NCBI RefSeq assembly: GCF_000949475.1
Contig: NZ_JRHC01000001.1
Location: 806,001-870,000 of the forward strand
Direction of reading: 5' to 3'
Source: Draconibacterium sediminis
GTDB taxonomy: Bacteria > Bacteroidota > Bacteroidia > Bacteroidales > Prolixibacteraceae
Length of the DNA: 64,000 bases
The stretch's first letter is position 1. Each line of letters opens with the position of its first letter. A program made the position numbers and the translations under genes. The notes beneath the pieces were generated by a model. The model did no database searches. It worked only from the letters and a program-made list of their open reading frames with translations, and was not told where the DNA came from. Shown here piece after piece: positions 7,089-14,985 of this stretch.

Positions 7089-7703
7089 CTAGTACAGAAA
7101 CACATGCAGTTCGCGCGGTCCGTGAGCCCCCATAACCAGCGTTTTTTCAATATCCGCTGTTCGGCTTGGGCCGGTAATTAGGGTAATTTGTGAAGGCAGC
7201 TGATCGGGATATTTCTCGCGGATTTTAGTATAAGCGGAATGAAGGTAGTCAACCAGTTGGTCTTTACGGGCAATAACAATGTGTTGCGGCGCATACACCG
7301 ATAGTTGCCGGCCTCCCTGTAATGCAGAGCTTACCATTACCGATCCGGTGTGTGCAATTAAAAACTCACAGGAAGTGATTCCTGCTTCTATCGCTTGTTG
7401 CCTTTCCCTGTAATTTTGATGTTCAATTTCGTTTTTTGTGAGTAATTCCTGAAGTTCTTTTTCAGCACAAACCACTTCTGTTTTTGGAACATCCTGCAAC
7501 ACCGTTTTTAGCTTCTCAATAAGCTCTTCTTCCGATTTGCACAAATAAACACTCCCGTTTACCGCCTCCAGATTTTCTTTAAATGCCTGACTTAAAGATT
7601 TTTCAATAGAGTGATAAACGGGAGCGTCAAAATCTGGCATCTCCGGCTCGGGGTGAATAGCTTTTTTAAGCTTGTTCAGTATTTCTTCTCGAGCCGATGC
7701 CAT
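7089..7703 (-). CDS. LUD-domain protein (LutC/YkgG family)
   Basis: A 204-residue protein with the LUD domain core CEFLIAHTGSVMVSS...GGRQLSVYAPQHIVIA and the C-terminal LITGPSRTADIEKTLVMGAHGPRELHVFL motif. LutC-type proteins are subunits of lactate-oxidation enzymes, but in Bacteroidota a lone copy next to ftsH is common and its role is unknown. No lutA or lutB gene is nearby, so lactate utilisation should not be inferred. The start codon directly abuts the ftsH stop codon. Confidence 0.85.
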   Translation of the reverse strand: MASAREEILNKLKKAIHPEPEMPDFDAPVYHSIEKSLSQAFKENLEAVNGSVYLCKSEEELIEKLKTVLQDVPKTEVVCAEKELQELLTKNEIEHQNYRERQQAIEAGITSCEFLIAHTGSVMVSSALQGGRQLSVYAPQHIVIARKDQLVDYLHSAYTKIREKYPDQLPSQITLITGPSRTADIEKTLVMGAHGPRELHVFLY

Positions 7704-9776
7704 TTATTCTGTTGTTGTTTCCTCCTCGTGATTTTCTTCGGTTTTTGCCTGTGTATCTTTGATAAGATCTGTTTTCACGGGTTTTTCACCGTTTCCGTTT
7801 TCCGAAATTACGTGTTTTTTATCCCACGGGCGTTTTCCAAAAATTTCTTCCAGATCTTCACTAAATATCACCTCGCGTTCAAGCAGCAGGTTGGCCAGTT
7901 TTGTATGTCCTTCCGTATTATCTTTCAGAATTTGTTTTGCACGCACATACTGGCTGTCAATCAGGATTTTTACTTCTTCGTCAATCAGTTCTGCCGTTTT
8001 TTCGCTGTACGGTTTGGTAAATGTAAAGTCTGATTGGCCGGTTGAGTCGTAAAAGCTAATGTTCCCAACTTTTTCGCTCATTCCGAAAATACTCACCATG
8101 GCATAAGCCTGCTTGGTTACTTTTTCCAGGTCGTTTTGTGCGCCCGACGAAATTTTACCAAAAATAATTTCCTCCGCTGCACGTCCGCCCAGTGCCGATG
8201 CCATTTCATCCAGCAATTGATCTTTTGTGGTGATCGAACGTTCTTCAGGCAAATACCAGGCAGCTCCCAGCGCTTTCCCGCGCGGAACAATAGTTACCTT
8301 AACCAGTGGATGTGCATATTCCAGCAACCAGCTAATGGTGGCGTGACCTGCTTCGTGGAAAGCAATTGTTTTCTTTTCTTCCTGCGAAATGATTTTATTT
8401 TTCTTTTCCAAACCTCCGATAATACGGTCAACGGCGTCAAGGAAATCCTGTTTAACAATAGCATCCCTGTTTCTGCGGGCTGCTATTAAGGCTGCTTCGT
8501 TACAAACGTTGGCGATATCGGCACCTGAGAATCCCGGTGTTTGTTTGGCCAGAAAATCAACTTTTACCTCTTCGCTCAGTTTTAAGGGACGTAAATGAAC
8601 ATTGAAAATCTCACCACGCTCATTCAGATCGGGTAACTCAACGTGAATCTGGCGGTCGAAACGTCCGGCACGCATTAAGGCACGGTCCAGAATATCGGCA
8701 CGGTTGGTAGCTGCCAAAATGATTACCCCGCTGTTGGTGTCAAAACCATCCATTTCGGTGAGCAGCTGGTTTAGCGTATTTTCGCGTTCGTCGTTCGATC
8801 CCATATTTGGGTTTTTACCACGGGCACGTCCGATGGCGTCAATCTCGTCAATAAACACAATACACGGTGCTTTTTCTTTGGCTTGCTTAAACAAATCGCG
8901 AACACGCGATGCTCCAACTCCTACAAACATTTCCACAAAATCGGAACCCGACATGCTGAAAAACGGAACGTTTGCTTCGCCTGCAACAGCCTTGGCAAGC
9001 AGGGTTTTACCTGTTCCCGGAGGGCCAACCAAAAGTGCACCTTTCGGAATTTTACCACCTAGCTTGGTATATTTTGCCGGGCTTTTCAGGAATTCTACAA
9101 TCTCTTCCACCTCCTGTTTGGCTTCTGCCAGTCCGGCAACATCTTTAAAGTTTGTCGATACTCTCTGGTCTTTATCAAAAACTTTTGCCTGCGATTTTCC
9201 AACATTAAAAATACCGCCGGCACCTCCTCCTCCGGCACCACCACGACTCATTCTACGGAAAATCCACCACCACAGCAAAATTATCAGTACAAAAGGCCCG
9301 ATCGACCAGATAATGTCGCGCGCCCAATTCTGCTCATCTTCGTACACCGGAAAGACTTTGTCTTCCATATTTTCCTGAGCAACCTTAAGGTCGTCGGCAA
9401 AATTCTCAATGGGTCCGGTGTTCAGTTTAAAATGCGGGCCAATATCTGATGGTTTCGAGAAGTTCCCTTCAAACTGCGATTCGTAATTTTTTATCCGGTC
9501 TTCTTTCAAATAGATCCGGGCAATTTTTTCATTTATTACTACAATACGTTTAACATCGCCGTTTTGCAACATTTGTTTTACCTCGGGCCACGATGTGTCA
9601 ACAGGGCCTTTGCTGGTGCTGATGTAATATTGTACAATAAGAAAAACAACAGCTATAATCCCGTAAATCCAATAGGCATTGAATTTTGGCGGTTTTCCGT
9701 TGTTTTTGGGATTTAGTTTCCCAAAAGGGTTGTTCAGATTGTTCTGATCTTTTTTGTTATTTTGTTTATCTGTCAT
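7704..9776 (-). CDS. ftsH: ATP-dependent zinc metalloprotease FtsH
   Basis: 690 residues: cytoplasmic N-terminus, a membrane helix near 33-50, an extracytoplasmic domain, a second helix near 150-168 and a glycine-rich linker. The AAA+ domain has Walker A GPPGTGKT, Walker [13 protein letters not shown] and the second region of homology [20 protein letters not shown]. The C-terminal metalloprotease has the zinc motif HEAGH. FtsH degrades membrane and short-lived cytoplasmic proteins. The tail of about 40 residues is acidic and lysine-rich, as in relatives. Seven bases separate it from rsfS. Confidence 0.97.
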   Translation of the reverse strand: MTDKQNNKKDQNNLNNPFGKLNPKNNGKPPKFNAYWIYGIIAVVFLIVQYYISTSKGPVDTSWPEVKQMLQNGDVKRIVVINEKIARIYLKEDRIKNYESQFEGNFSKPSDIGPHFKLNTGPIENFADDLKVAQENMEDKVFPVYEDEQNWARDIIWSIGPFVLIILLWWWIFRRMSRGGAGGGGAGGIFNVGKSQAKVFDKDQRVSTNFKDVAGLAEAKQEVEEIVEFLKSPAKYTKLGGKIPKGALLVGPPGTGKTLLAKAVAGEANVPFFSMSGSDFVEMFVGVGASRVRDLFKQAKEKAPCIVFIDEIDAIGRARGKNPNMGSNDERENTLNQLLTEMDGFDTNSGVIILAATNRADILDRALMRAGRFDRQIHVELPDLNERGEIFNVHLRPLKLSEEVKVDFLAKQTPGFSGADIANVCNEAALIAARRNRDAIVKQDFLDAVDRIIGGLEKKNKIISQEEKKTIAFHEAGHATISWLLEYAHPLVKVTIVPRGKALGAAWYLPEERSITTKDQLLDEMASALGGRAAEEIIFGKISSGAQNDLEKVTKQAYAMVSIFGMSEKVGNISFYDSTGQSDFTFTKPYSEKTAELIDEEVKILIDSQYVRAKQILKDNTEGHTKLANLLLEREVIFSEDLEEIFGKRPWDKKHVISENGNGEKPVKTDLIKDTQAKTEENHEEETTTE

Positions 9777-9782
9777 GGTCTT

Positions 9783-10151
9783 TTAATCTTCTTCTTCAAT
9801 TTGTGTAATTTTTGCATCAGCCCAAAGTCCTTCAAGGTTGTAAAACCGGCGTGCTTCTTCCTGGAAAACATGTACCATAACATCTCCGTAATCCAACAAT
9901 ATCCAAAGTGCATTTCGGTAGCCGTCGCGATGCCAAACATCTTCGCCGGTAATTTCTTTTACCGTTTCTTCTACCGTGTGTGCAATTGAATCAACATGTG
10001 TTGAGGAGGTTCCGTGGCATATAATAAAATGTCCACATTCAGTGTGGCCGATACTTTCCAGATCAACGTGTTTTATCTCTTTTCCTTTTATCCGATGAAT
10101 ACCTTCAAGAATTGCTTCTATTAAAACCTTTGATTCTTCTGCTTTATTCAT
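9783..10151 (-). CDS. rsfS: Ribosomal silencing factor RsfS
   Basis: A 122-residue protein of the RsfS/Iojap family, with IKHVDLESIGHTECGHFIIC near the N-terminus and the conserved W-x-DGY and WILLDYGDVMVHVFQ-E-A-R-x-FY-x-LE-x-LW-x-DA segments. It binds ribosomal protein uL14 and blocks subunit joining when nutrients are low. It is the first gene of the minus-strand operon running to pssA. A TAnnTTTG promoter box lies about 20 bases upstream. Confidence 0.95.
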   Translation of the reverse strand: MNKAEESKVLIEAILEGIHRIKGKEIKHVDLESIGHTECGHFIICHGTSSTHVDSIAHTVEETVKEITGEDVWHRDGYRNALWILLDYGDVMVHVFQEEARRFYNLEGLWADAKITQIEEED

Positions 10152-10170
10152 AAAAATTTATTGTACCCTA

Positions 10171-10178
10171 CAAAGATA
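10171..10178 (-). promoter_or_regulatory. Bacteroidota -7 box upstream of rsfS
   Basis: On the minus strand the sequence reads TATCTTTG, an exact TAnnTTTG box, 19 bases before the rsfS ATG. I did not find a clear TTTG at the -33 position, so this is a half-supported promoter for the rsfS-ftsH-cdsA-pssA operon. Confidence 0.5.
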
Positions 10179-10231
10179 ATCTTTTTGTCCATTAACCATT
10201 TTTTAAGAGAATGGTTTACTTTTGAAATTAT

Positions 10232-10972
10232 ATGTTTTTAACGGACAAAAATATCATTGTTTTTAATGAGCTCGATAGTACCAACAACTATGCCAAGCAA
10301 CTGGTGCGGGAAAAGGCGGCTCAAGGCACTGTCGTTTTGGCACATTACCAGGAAAGTGGACGTGGGCAGGTTGGTAATTTTTGGGAAAGCGAACGCGATA
10401 AAAATTTGCTTTTTAGTGTGCTATTATACCCCGGTTTTTTAGAAGCGGGGAAACAGTTTTATATCTCGAAAGTTGTAAGCCTGGCTTTGGCCGACGTACT
10501 TAAACAGCATTTAAATGATGTAAAAATTAAGTGGCCCAATGATATTTATGTGGGCGAAAAGAAAATTGCCGGCATTTTAATTGAAAACACGGTGAAGGGC
10601 ATAGCACTTGATTCTTCGATAGTTGGAGTGGGGGTGAACGTTAATCAGGAGGAATTTCTGTCGGATGCACCCAACCCGGTATCGATGAAACAGCTTTTGA
10701 AAAAAGAATTTGAAATTCAGGATATTTTAAAAGCTTTTTTGCAGAAGCTTGAGAATTATATCGAGATTTTGCGAGAGGGAAGACTCGAAAAAGTAGATGC
10801 GGAATATTTTCAAGCTTTATTCAGAAACGAGGGTTTGCATCCGTACCGCAAAGACGGCAAAGAGTTTAGCGCCAGAATTGCAGGCATTGGCAGTTTTGGG
10901 CAGCTCCAGTTGGAAGAGCCCGACGGAAATGTAACGGAATATATGTTTAAAGAGGTGGAGTTTGTTGTGTAA
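10232..10972 (+). CDS. birA: Biotin--[acetyl-CoA-carboxylase] ligase
   Basis: A 246-residue monofunctional biotin protein ligase without the N-terminal repressor helix-turn-helix. It has LDSTNNYAKQL, the biotin/AMP loop (Q)ESGRGQVGNFWES, the segment IKWPNDIYVGEKKIAGILIE and VGVGVNVNQEEF. It attaches biotin to the carboxyl carrier protein of acetyl-CoA carboxylase. It is divergent from rsfS; the 80-bp gap holds promoters for both. A TACTTTTG box at 10217-10224 ends only seven bases before the ATG, which would make a very short leader (inference). Confidence 0.94.
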   Translation: MFLTDKNIIVFNELDSTNNYAKQLVREKAAQGTVVLAHYQESGRGQVGNFWESERDKNLLFSVLLYPGFLEAGKQFYISKVVSLALADVLKQHLNDVKIKWPNDIYVGEKKIAGILIENTVKGIALDSSIVGVGVNVNQEEFLSDAPNPVSMKQLLKKEFEIQDILKAFLQKLENYIEILREGRLEKVDAEYFQALFRNEGLHPYRKDGKEFSARIAGIGSFGQLQLEEPDGNVTEYMFKEVEFVV

Positions 10973-11228
10973 AAAAGATTGATGGGATTGAAAGGAAGAT
11001 TGAATCAGATTGATTAATTGAAAAATTGTTGAATGCTACTTTGCAAAATAGTGAGTTACATTCAACTATAATATCTCAGCGTTGCTCTGTGAAAATCTCT
11101 GTGTTACTCTGTGGTAAAAAAATTGCCTACTAATTTGCCAGCTGCCTATTCCTTCTAAAATCTACAATCGTTAATCATCATTCGAAATTCTTTCTGAGCT
11201 GAAAACTGAAAACTGCGACTGAAAACTG
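10973..11228. repeat. Gene-free spacer of low-complexity dispersed repeats
   Basis: The spacer is built from repeat wording found elsewhere in the window. It has TTGCTCTGTGAAAATCTCTG, then GCTGCCTATTCC, then ATCGTTAATCATCATTCGAA (also at 43708-43731, one base different), and the GAAAACTG units at 11196-11234. No ORF, promoter or terminator is convincing. Confidence 0.5.
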
Positions 11229-11678
11229 TTACTGATAGGGCAACTTCGAAAGCGTGTCGGCCAATTGATTAATGCCTTCTTCCAGTTTGCTTCCGGCCAT
11301 CATTTTAATCATCATACTCATTTCTGCATGCAGCGTTAAGCGCATTTTTGTTTTGTATTCATTAACCGGCATTAATTGAATCCAGAACGTAAAACTCAGC
11401 GGTAAACCACCCGAACTTTTCACTTTTATTGTTTTAAATGGTTCGCGGTTAACAATCTTAATTTCGGCAAGTCCCAGTCCGGTGATGTTGAATTTACACG
11501 AATCGCGGTCCGACTCAAAATCGGTAATTTTAATTTGCGGAACCTTTTCAGTTATTTTCTCTATCAACCCAGAATTAAGGTAAGTAGACAGGTTTTCGAA
11601 ATTCGACAGGTAATTAAAAACCACCTGCTGGTTGTGCTCGATAACTTTTACTTCGCTAACGTATTTGTTGAGTGCCAT
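11229..11678 (-). CDS. SRPBCC (START-like) domain protein
   Basis: I place the start at the ATG of MALNKYVSEVK (149 residues); the longer frame would begin inside a terminator hairpin. The N-terminal YVSEVKVIEHNQQVVFNYLSNFENLSTYL is the usual opening of a START-like helix-grip fold; later there are two beta-rich stretches and a long C-terminal helix ending GINQLADTLSKL. Such proteins bind small hydrophobic ligands or act as polyketide cyclase-like folds; no ligand can be assigned. It lies downstream of pyrE, separated by an intrinsic terminator, so read-through or its own promoter must drive it. Confidence 0.75.
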   Translation of the reverse strand: MALNKYVSEVKVIEHNQQVVFNYLSNFENLSTYLNSGLIEKITEKVPQIKITDFESDRDSCKFNITGLGLAEIKIVNREPFKTIKVKSSGGLPLSFTFWIQLMPVNEYKTKMRLTLHAEMSMMIKMMAGSKLEEGINQLADTLSKLPYQ

Positions 11679-11683
11679 AGTAG

Positions 11684-11722
11684 TAATAAAAAATCCCGCC
11701 CCCAATAACCATCAGGAGCGGG
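11684..11722 (-). terminator. Intrinsic terminator after pyrE
   Basis: On the minus strand, CCCGCTCC pairs with GGGGCGGG (one G-T wobble), followed by ATTTTTTATT. It sits between the pyrE stop and the START-domain gene; the T-tract ends about six bases before that gene's ATG, so partial termination could control it. Confidence 0.8.
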
Positions 11723-11747
11723 AAATATTTAATGTCTTTATTTTCTG

Positions 11748-12380
11748 TTATTTTCCCCAGTTTGCAGGGTCTTCGCGCCACTCCATCAGCGACTCCACCT
11801 GGTCTTTTGAAATGTCGCCTCTTTCCAGCGAAAAGTCGATCAGGATCTGGTAACGGCTTAATGAAGTAAGTTCAATACCCGCTTTCTCGAAGTTTTCTTT
11901 TGCCAATGGGAAGTTGTAAGTGAAAATTGAAACCATTCCCACAACATCGCCACCAAAGTTGTTAACGGCCTCGGCAGCTTTCAAACTGCTGATTCCAGTA
12001 GAAACAAGGTCTTCAACCACAACAACTTTTTTGAATGGTTTCAGGTCGCCTTCGATCAGGTTTTCCAATCCGTGACCTTTTGGTTTCGAACGAACATAAA
12101 TAAAGGGAAGTCCTAATTTGTCGGCTACCAATGCTCCAATTGCAATGGCTCCGGTAGCTACCCCTGCAATTACTTCTGCCTCCGGGTATTTTTCCTGAAT
12201 CAGCTGAACAAATGCGTCGCGAATAAAAGCGCGGGTATCAGGATAAGATAGCGTTTTTCTGTTGTCGCAATAAATTGGAGATTTCCAACCCGATGCCCAT
12301 GTAAATGGATTATCTGGTTGTATCTTTATCGTGTTAATTTCAAGTAATCGCTTGGTTACTTCTGTTTGTATATTTTCCAT
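11748..12380 (-). CDS. pyrE: Orotate phosphoribosyltransferase
   Basis: 210 residues from the ATG of MENIQTEVTKRLL; a longer frame exists but adds 43 residues that do not look like PyrE. The ASGWKSPIYCDNR substrate segment and the PRPP motif VVVVEDLVSTGISSLKAAE are complete. The enzyme joins orotate to PRPP, giving orotidine monophosphate for pyrimidine synthesis. It is divergent from a NUDIX gene, whose ATG is only 22 bases away, so their promoters must overlap or lie within the coding ends. Confidence 0.95.
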   Translation of the reverse strand: MENIQTEVTKRLLEINTIKIQPDNPFTWASGWKSPIYCDNRKTLSYPDTRAFIRDAFVQLIQEKYPEAEVIAGVATGAIAIGALVADKLGLPFIYVRSKPKGHGLENLIEGDLKPFKKVVVVEDLVSTGISSLKAAEAVNNFGGDVVGMVSIFTYNFPLAKENFEKAGIELTSLSRYQILIDFSLERGDISKDQVESLMEWREDPANWGK

Positions 12381-12402
12381 AATGATGTGCAATTTTAATT
12401 CA

Positions 12403-13029
12403 ATGCAAAAGTATAAAGTTTTTTTGAATGAAAAGAGGATCGGTTTTGTGCCGGGCGCGAATATAACATTGAGTAAACTATGCCAAATTTTGACCGAAAA
12501 CAGCGGCATTGACGAGATAATGCGCTGGTTATCGGATTTTGAAAACAGTGATATCCCGGAAACTGTTGTAGAACATCCTGAGATTGAGAAACTGTTTCAA
12601 AATTTCAGATCGGCATTTTTGCCGGTTGATGCTGCAGGCGGTATTGTAAAACGTGACGAGAAATTGCTGTTTATTTTCAGAAACGGTAAGTGGGATCTGC
12701 CCAAAGGAAAAATTGATGAAGGAGAAAGTATTGAAACAGCCGCTTTACGCGAAGTGGAAGAAGAATGTGGCATTACAAATCATTCCATTGTAAAAGCGCT
12801 GCCATCAACCTATCATATTTACAAATCGCCGTACAAAAATACACTGGGGCAGTGGATTTTTAAAGAAACCTTTTGGTTTGAAATGGACTATCAAGGAATG
12901 GAAACACCAATTCCTCAGGAGGAAGAAGGCATTACCGAGGTGCGCTGGTTTCAGCCGAATGAGCTGGACGAGGTACTCGAAAATACCTACGAAAACCTTA
13001 AAGAACTGATTGAGCTTTACCGGGCCTGA
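12403..13029 (+). CDS. NUDIX hydrolase
   Basis: 208 residues from the ATG of MQKYKVFLNEKRIGF; another in-frame ATG is six codons upstream (12385). The NUDIX box is perfect: GKIDEGESIETAALREVEEE followed by CG, matching Gx5Ex7REUxEExGU. Before it is AAGGIVKRDEKLLFIFRNGKWDLPKG, typical of the diadenosine polyphosphate/ADP-ribose branch. About 90 N-terminal residues form an extra domain. The substrate is unknown. The 3' end overlaps the convergent TlpA-like gene by 13 bases. Confidence 0.88.
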   Translation: MQKYKVFLNEKRIGFVPGANITLSKLCQILTENSGIDEIMRWLSDFENSDIPETVVEHPEIEKLFQNFRSAFLPVDAAGGIVKRDEKLLFIFRNGKWDLPKGKIDEGESIETAALREVEEECGITNHSIVKALPSTYHIYKSPYKNTLGQWIFKETFWFEMDYQGMETPIPQEEEGITEVRWFQPNELDEVLENTYENLKELIELYRA

Positions 13030-14438
13030 TTGCGCTGACGCATAAACAGTTCGTTGCGCAGCCAGGTGCCAAATTGTTGCTCGAAACCGTTAAGCGGTGC
13101 TTTGGCATCATCGAAAACGACCTGGTGTTTTTCGTTTAGCAGAAAACATTGTGGAAACGACCGGACTTTATATTCTGCAATGGTCTTATTTTCTGTGTCG
13201 ATTAACACGGTTGCGGGCACCTTATTTTCTTCAAAAAAACTGTCAATTCCCGCTCTGTCGGTGTTTCGCAGCACCACAAAAATATCGAGGTTTTTATTAA
13301 ACAGTTCGTTCAGGCGGCTCAGGTATTTTAAGTGCTCCTGACAAATTACTGTTTCAACATCGGCGAAAACAATGTATTTAAATTTCTCCTGGCTGTTGTT
13401 GGTACAAAGCTTTTTGCCGCTAATGTCGCTTAAACAAATGGCCGGTGCTTCGCTTCCTTTTTCCAGAAATGAGATTTTGGCGGCAACGTTTTTTGCTGCC
13501 TCACGGATTTTTGTTTCGCGGTTGCCTGTAAAGTGTTTGCTGGCAATCATATTTTTTATGGCTTTCACCGGAAACTCTTTGGAGTAAAAACCATCGTGCA
13601 GCATTTTTAATAAAACCAAATCGGCCATGGTTCCGGAGAGTTTATATTTCGTCGAAATAAAATCAAGCAAAGCGCTAATGTTTTCGCCGGCAACTGCAGC
13701 TGATACTTTTGCTCCTCCAATGGCTTTTGCCGAAAAGCTAAGTTGCTTGTTGAAAGTTTTGTCGAATAAGGTTTTAAACGACTGATGTCCCCAGAATTTC
13801 GGTGAAATTGATTGGAAAACAGCGGAATAATCTTCTGGACTCATTCTGAAAATATCAGCTTCCATAAGTTTTAAGCGCAAGGTTTTATGCAGCTCAAAAC
13901 TTTCTGATCCTTTTTCAGGGAAAGCCTCGTCGATGCCGGCTTTTAGTCGGTTAAAGGCAGCTTCGGATTGCTGAAAGTATAAGGCGTTAAAATCTCTGTC
14001 TGTCAGTTCGTTAAGTTTTTGCTCAAAGCGGCTGATCTTGTCGTTGAGCATATCGCCATTGTTGGTATAAATCCAAAAAGCAATGGGCTGGAAGTAAGGA
14101 TTTTTTTGGTCGGCAAACGATTTCTTTTTTAATGGAGGAAGTTTTAAATCAATGCTTACTCCCGGCTCCAGCAATAACATTCCGCGGTAAATACCAAATT
14201 CGGAGAAAGTAAAAAACGGCTCATCAATTTGTATAGAAGCCTCGCATGTTCCTTCGCTGTTGAATTTTAAAGTGAAAGCCACTTTATTGTTGTTCGAAAT
14301 CGGGTCGGCAAAGGCATAAAAAGTAAGCTCTTCGTTGGCGTATTCGGGATTGGTACAACGAATGCTTGTGCTCCTTCCATTTAACGAAAAGCTCAGCGCC
14401 GCGATGAGGATTATCAGAAAACGTATGCTATGGTTCAT
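13017..14438 (-). CDS. Secreted TlpA-like protein with a degenerate thioredoxin motif
   Basis: 473 residues with a signal peptide (about 1-23). A beta-rich N-terminal part (about 25-110) and a helical middle (about 130-320) precede a thioredoxin-like C-terminal domain (about 330-465) with GSEAPAICLSDISGKKL and VPATVLIDTENKTIAEYKVRSFPQCFLL. The overall order matches Bacteroidota TlpA/AhpC-TSA proteins that have a DUF4369-like N-terminus. The site equivalent to WCxxC reads VETVICQEH, so the first cysteine is absent and only one remains. It is probably not a normal disulfide reductase (inference). It starts five bases after coaD. Confidence 0.75.
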   Translation of the reverse strand: MNHSIRFLIILIAALSFSLNGRSTSIRCTNPEYANEELTFYAFADPISNNNKVAFTLKFNSEGTCEASIQIDEPFFTFSEFGIYRGMLLLEPGVSIDLKLPPLKKKSFADQKNPYFQPIAFWIYTNNGDMLNDKISRFEQKLNELTDRDFNALYFQQSEAAFNRLKAGIDEAFPEKGSESFELHKTLRLKLMEADIFRMSPEDYSAVFQSISPKFWGHQSFKTLFDKTFNKQLSFSAKAIGGAKVSAAVAGENISALLDFISTKYKLSGTMADLVLLKMLHDGFYSKEFPVKAIKNMIASKHFTGNRETKIREAAKNVAAKISFLEKGSEAPAICLSDISGKKLCTNNSQEKFKYIVFADVETVICQEHLKYLSRLNELFNKNLDIFVVLRNTDRAGIDSFFEENKVPATVLIDTENKTIAEYKVRSFPQCFLLNEKHQVVFDDAKAPLNGFEQQFGTWLRNELFMRQRNQAR

Positions 14439-14443
14439 AGGTG

Positions 14444-14920
14444 TTATTCAATTTTAAACTCGCTCATATCCAGTCCTTTTGGCAGGAACAGGCTTGCATC
14501 GCCGCCATGCGAGACAATATCGCGAATTATACTTGCGTTAACCGGTGTATGTTCCGGCAGGGTGAGCAGAAATACCGATTCAATCTCGGGATGCATTTTT
14601 TTATTGATCTGGGCAATAGAGCGTTCGTATTCAAAATCGGACGAGGTACGTATACCTCGTAAAATGTATTTTGCGCCCACCTCTTTACAAAAATCTACGG
14701 TCAAACCTTCGTGTAAGCGAACCTCAATGGTAGGTTCGTTTTCAAAAACCTGGTTGATCCATTTCATCCTTTTTTCAATGGGAAAGAATGGTTTCTTATT
14801 GGCGTTAAAACCGATCATGATATAGATCTTATCGAACATAGAAATGGCACGCCGAACAATCGACTCGTGTCCTACTGTAAATGGATCAAAAGATCCGGGG
14901 AATATGGCTATTCTTTCCAT
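14444..14920 (-). CDS. coaD: Phosphopantetheine adenylyltransferase
   Basis: 158 residues from the ATG of MERIAIFPGSFDPFTVGH; the longer frame adds eight residues with no support. It has the nucleotidyltransferase motif GSFDPFTVGH, the ILRGIRTSSDFEYERSIAQIN segment and the SASIIRDIVSHGG-type end (here NASIIRDIVSHGGD). It makes dephospho-CoA from phosphopantetheine and ATP. Five bases before the TlpA-like gene; 65 bases after the transporter stop. Confidence 0.95.
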   Translation of the reverse strand: MERIAIFPGSFDPFTVGHESIVRRAISMFDKIYIMIGFNANKKPFFPIEKRMKWINQVFENEPTIEVRLHEGLTVDFCKEVGAKYILRGIRTSSDFEYERSIAQINKKMHPEIESVFLLTLPEHTPVNASIIRDIVSHGGDASLFLPKGLDMSEFKIE

Positions 14921-14985
14921 TTTGAATCGTTTAAAGTGCTTCAAAATTAGCTAAAAATGCTAAGTGTAAAAAACGAAGATGGCGA

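Noticed and set aside
7089-7703. Lactate utilisation operon based on the LUD protein
   Set aside because: lutA and lutB are absent; a lone LUD gene beside ftsH does not indicate lactate oxidation.
8704-9378. 224-residue ORF antisense to ftsH
   Set aside because: It is a mirror frame of ftsH, rich in serine and proline without any domain. ftsH is fully supported.
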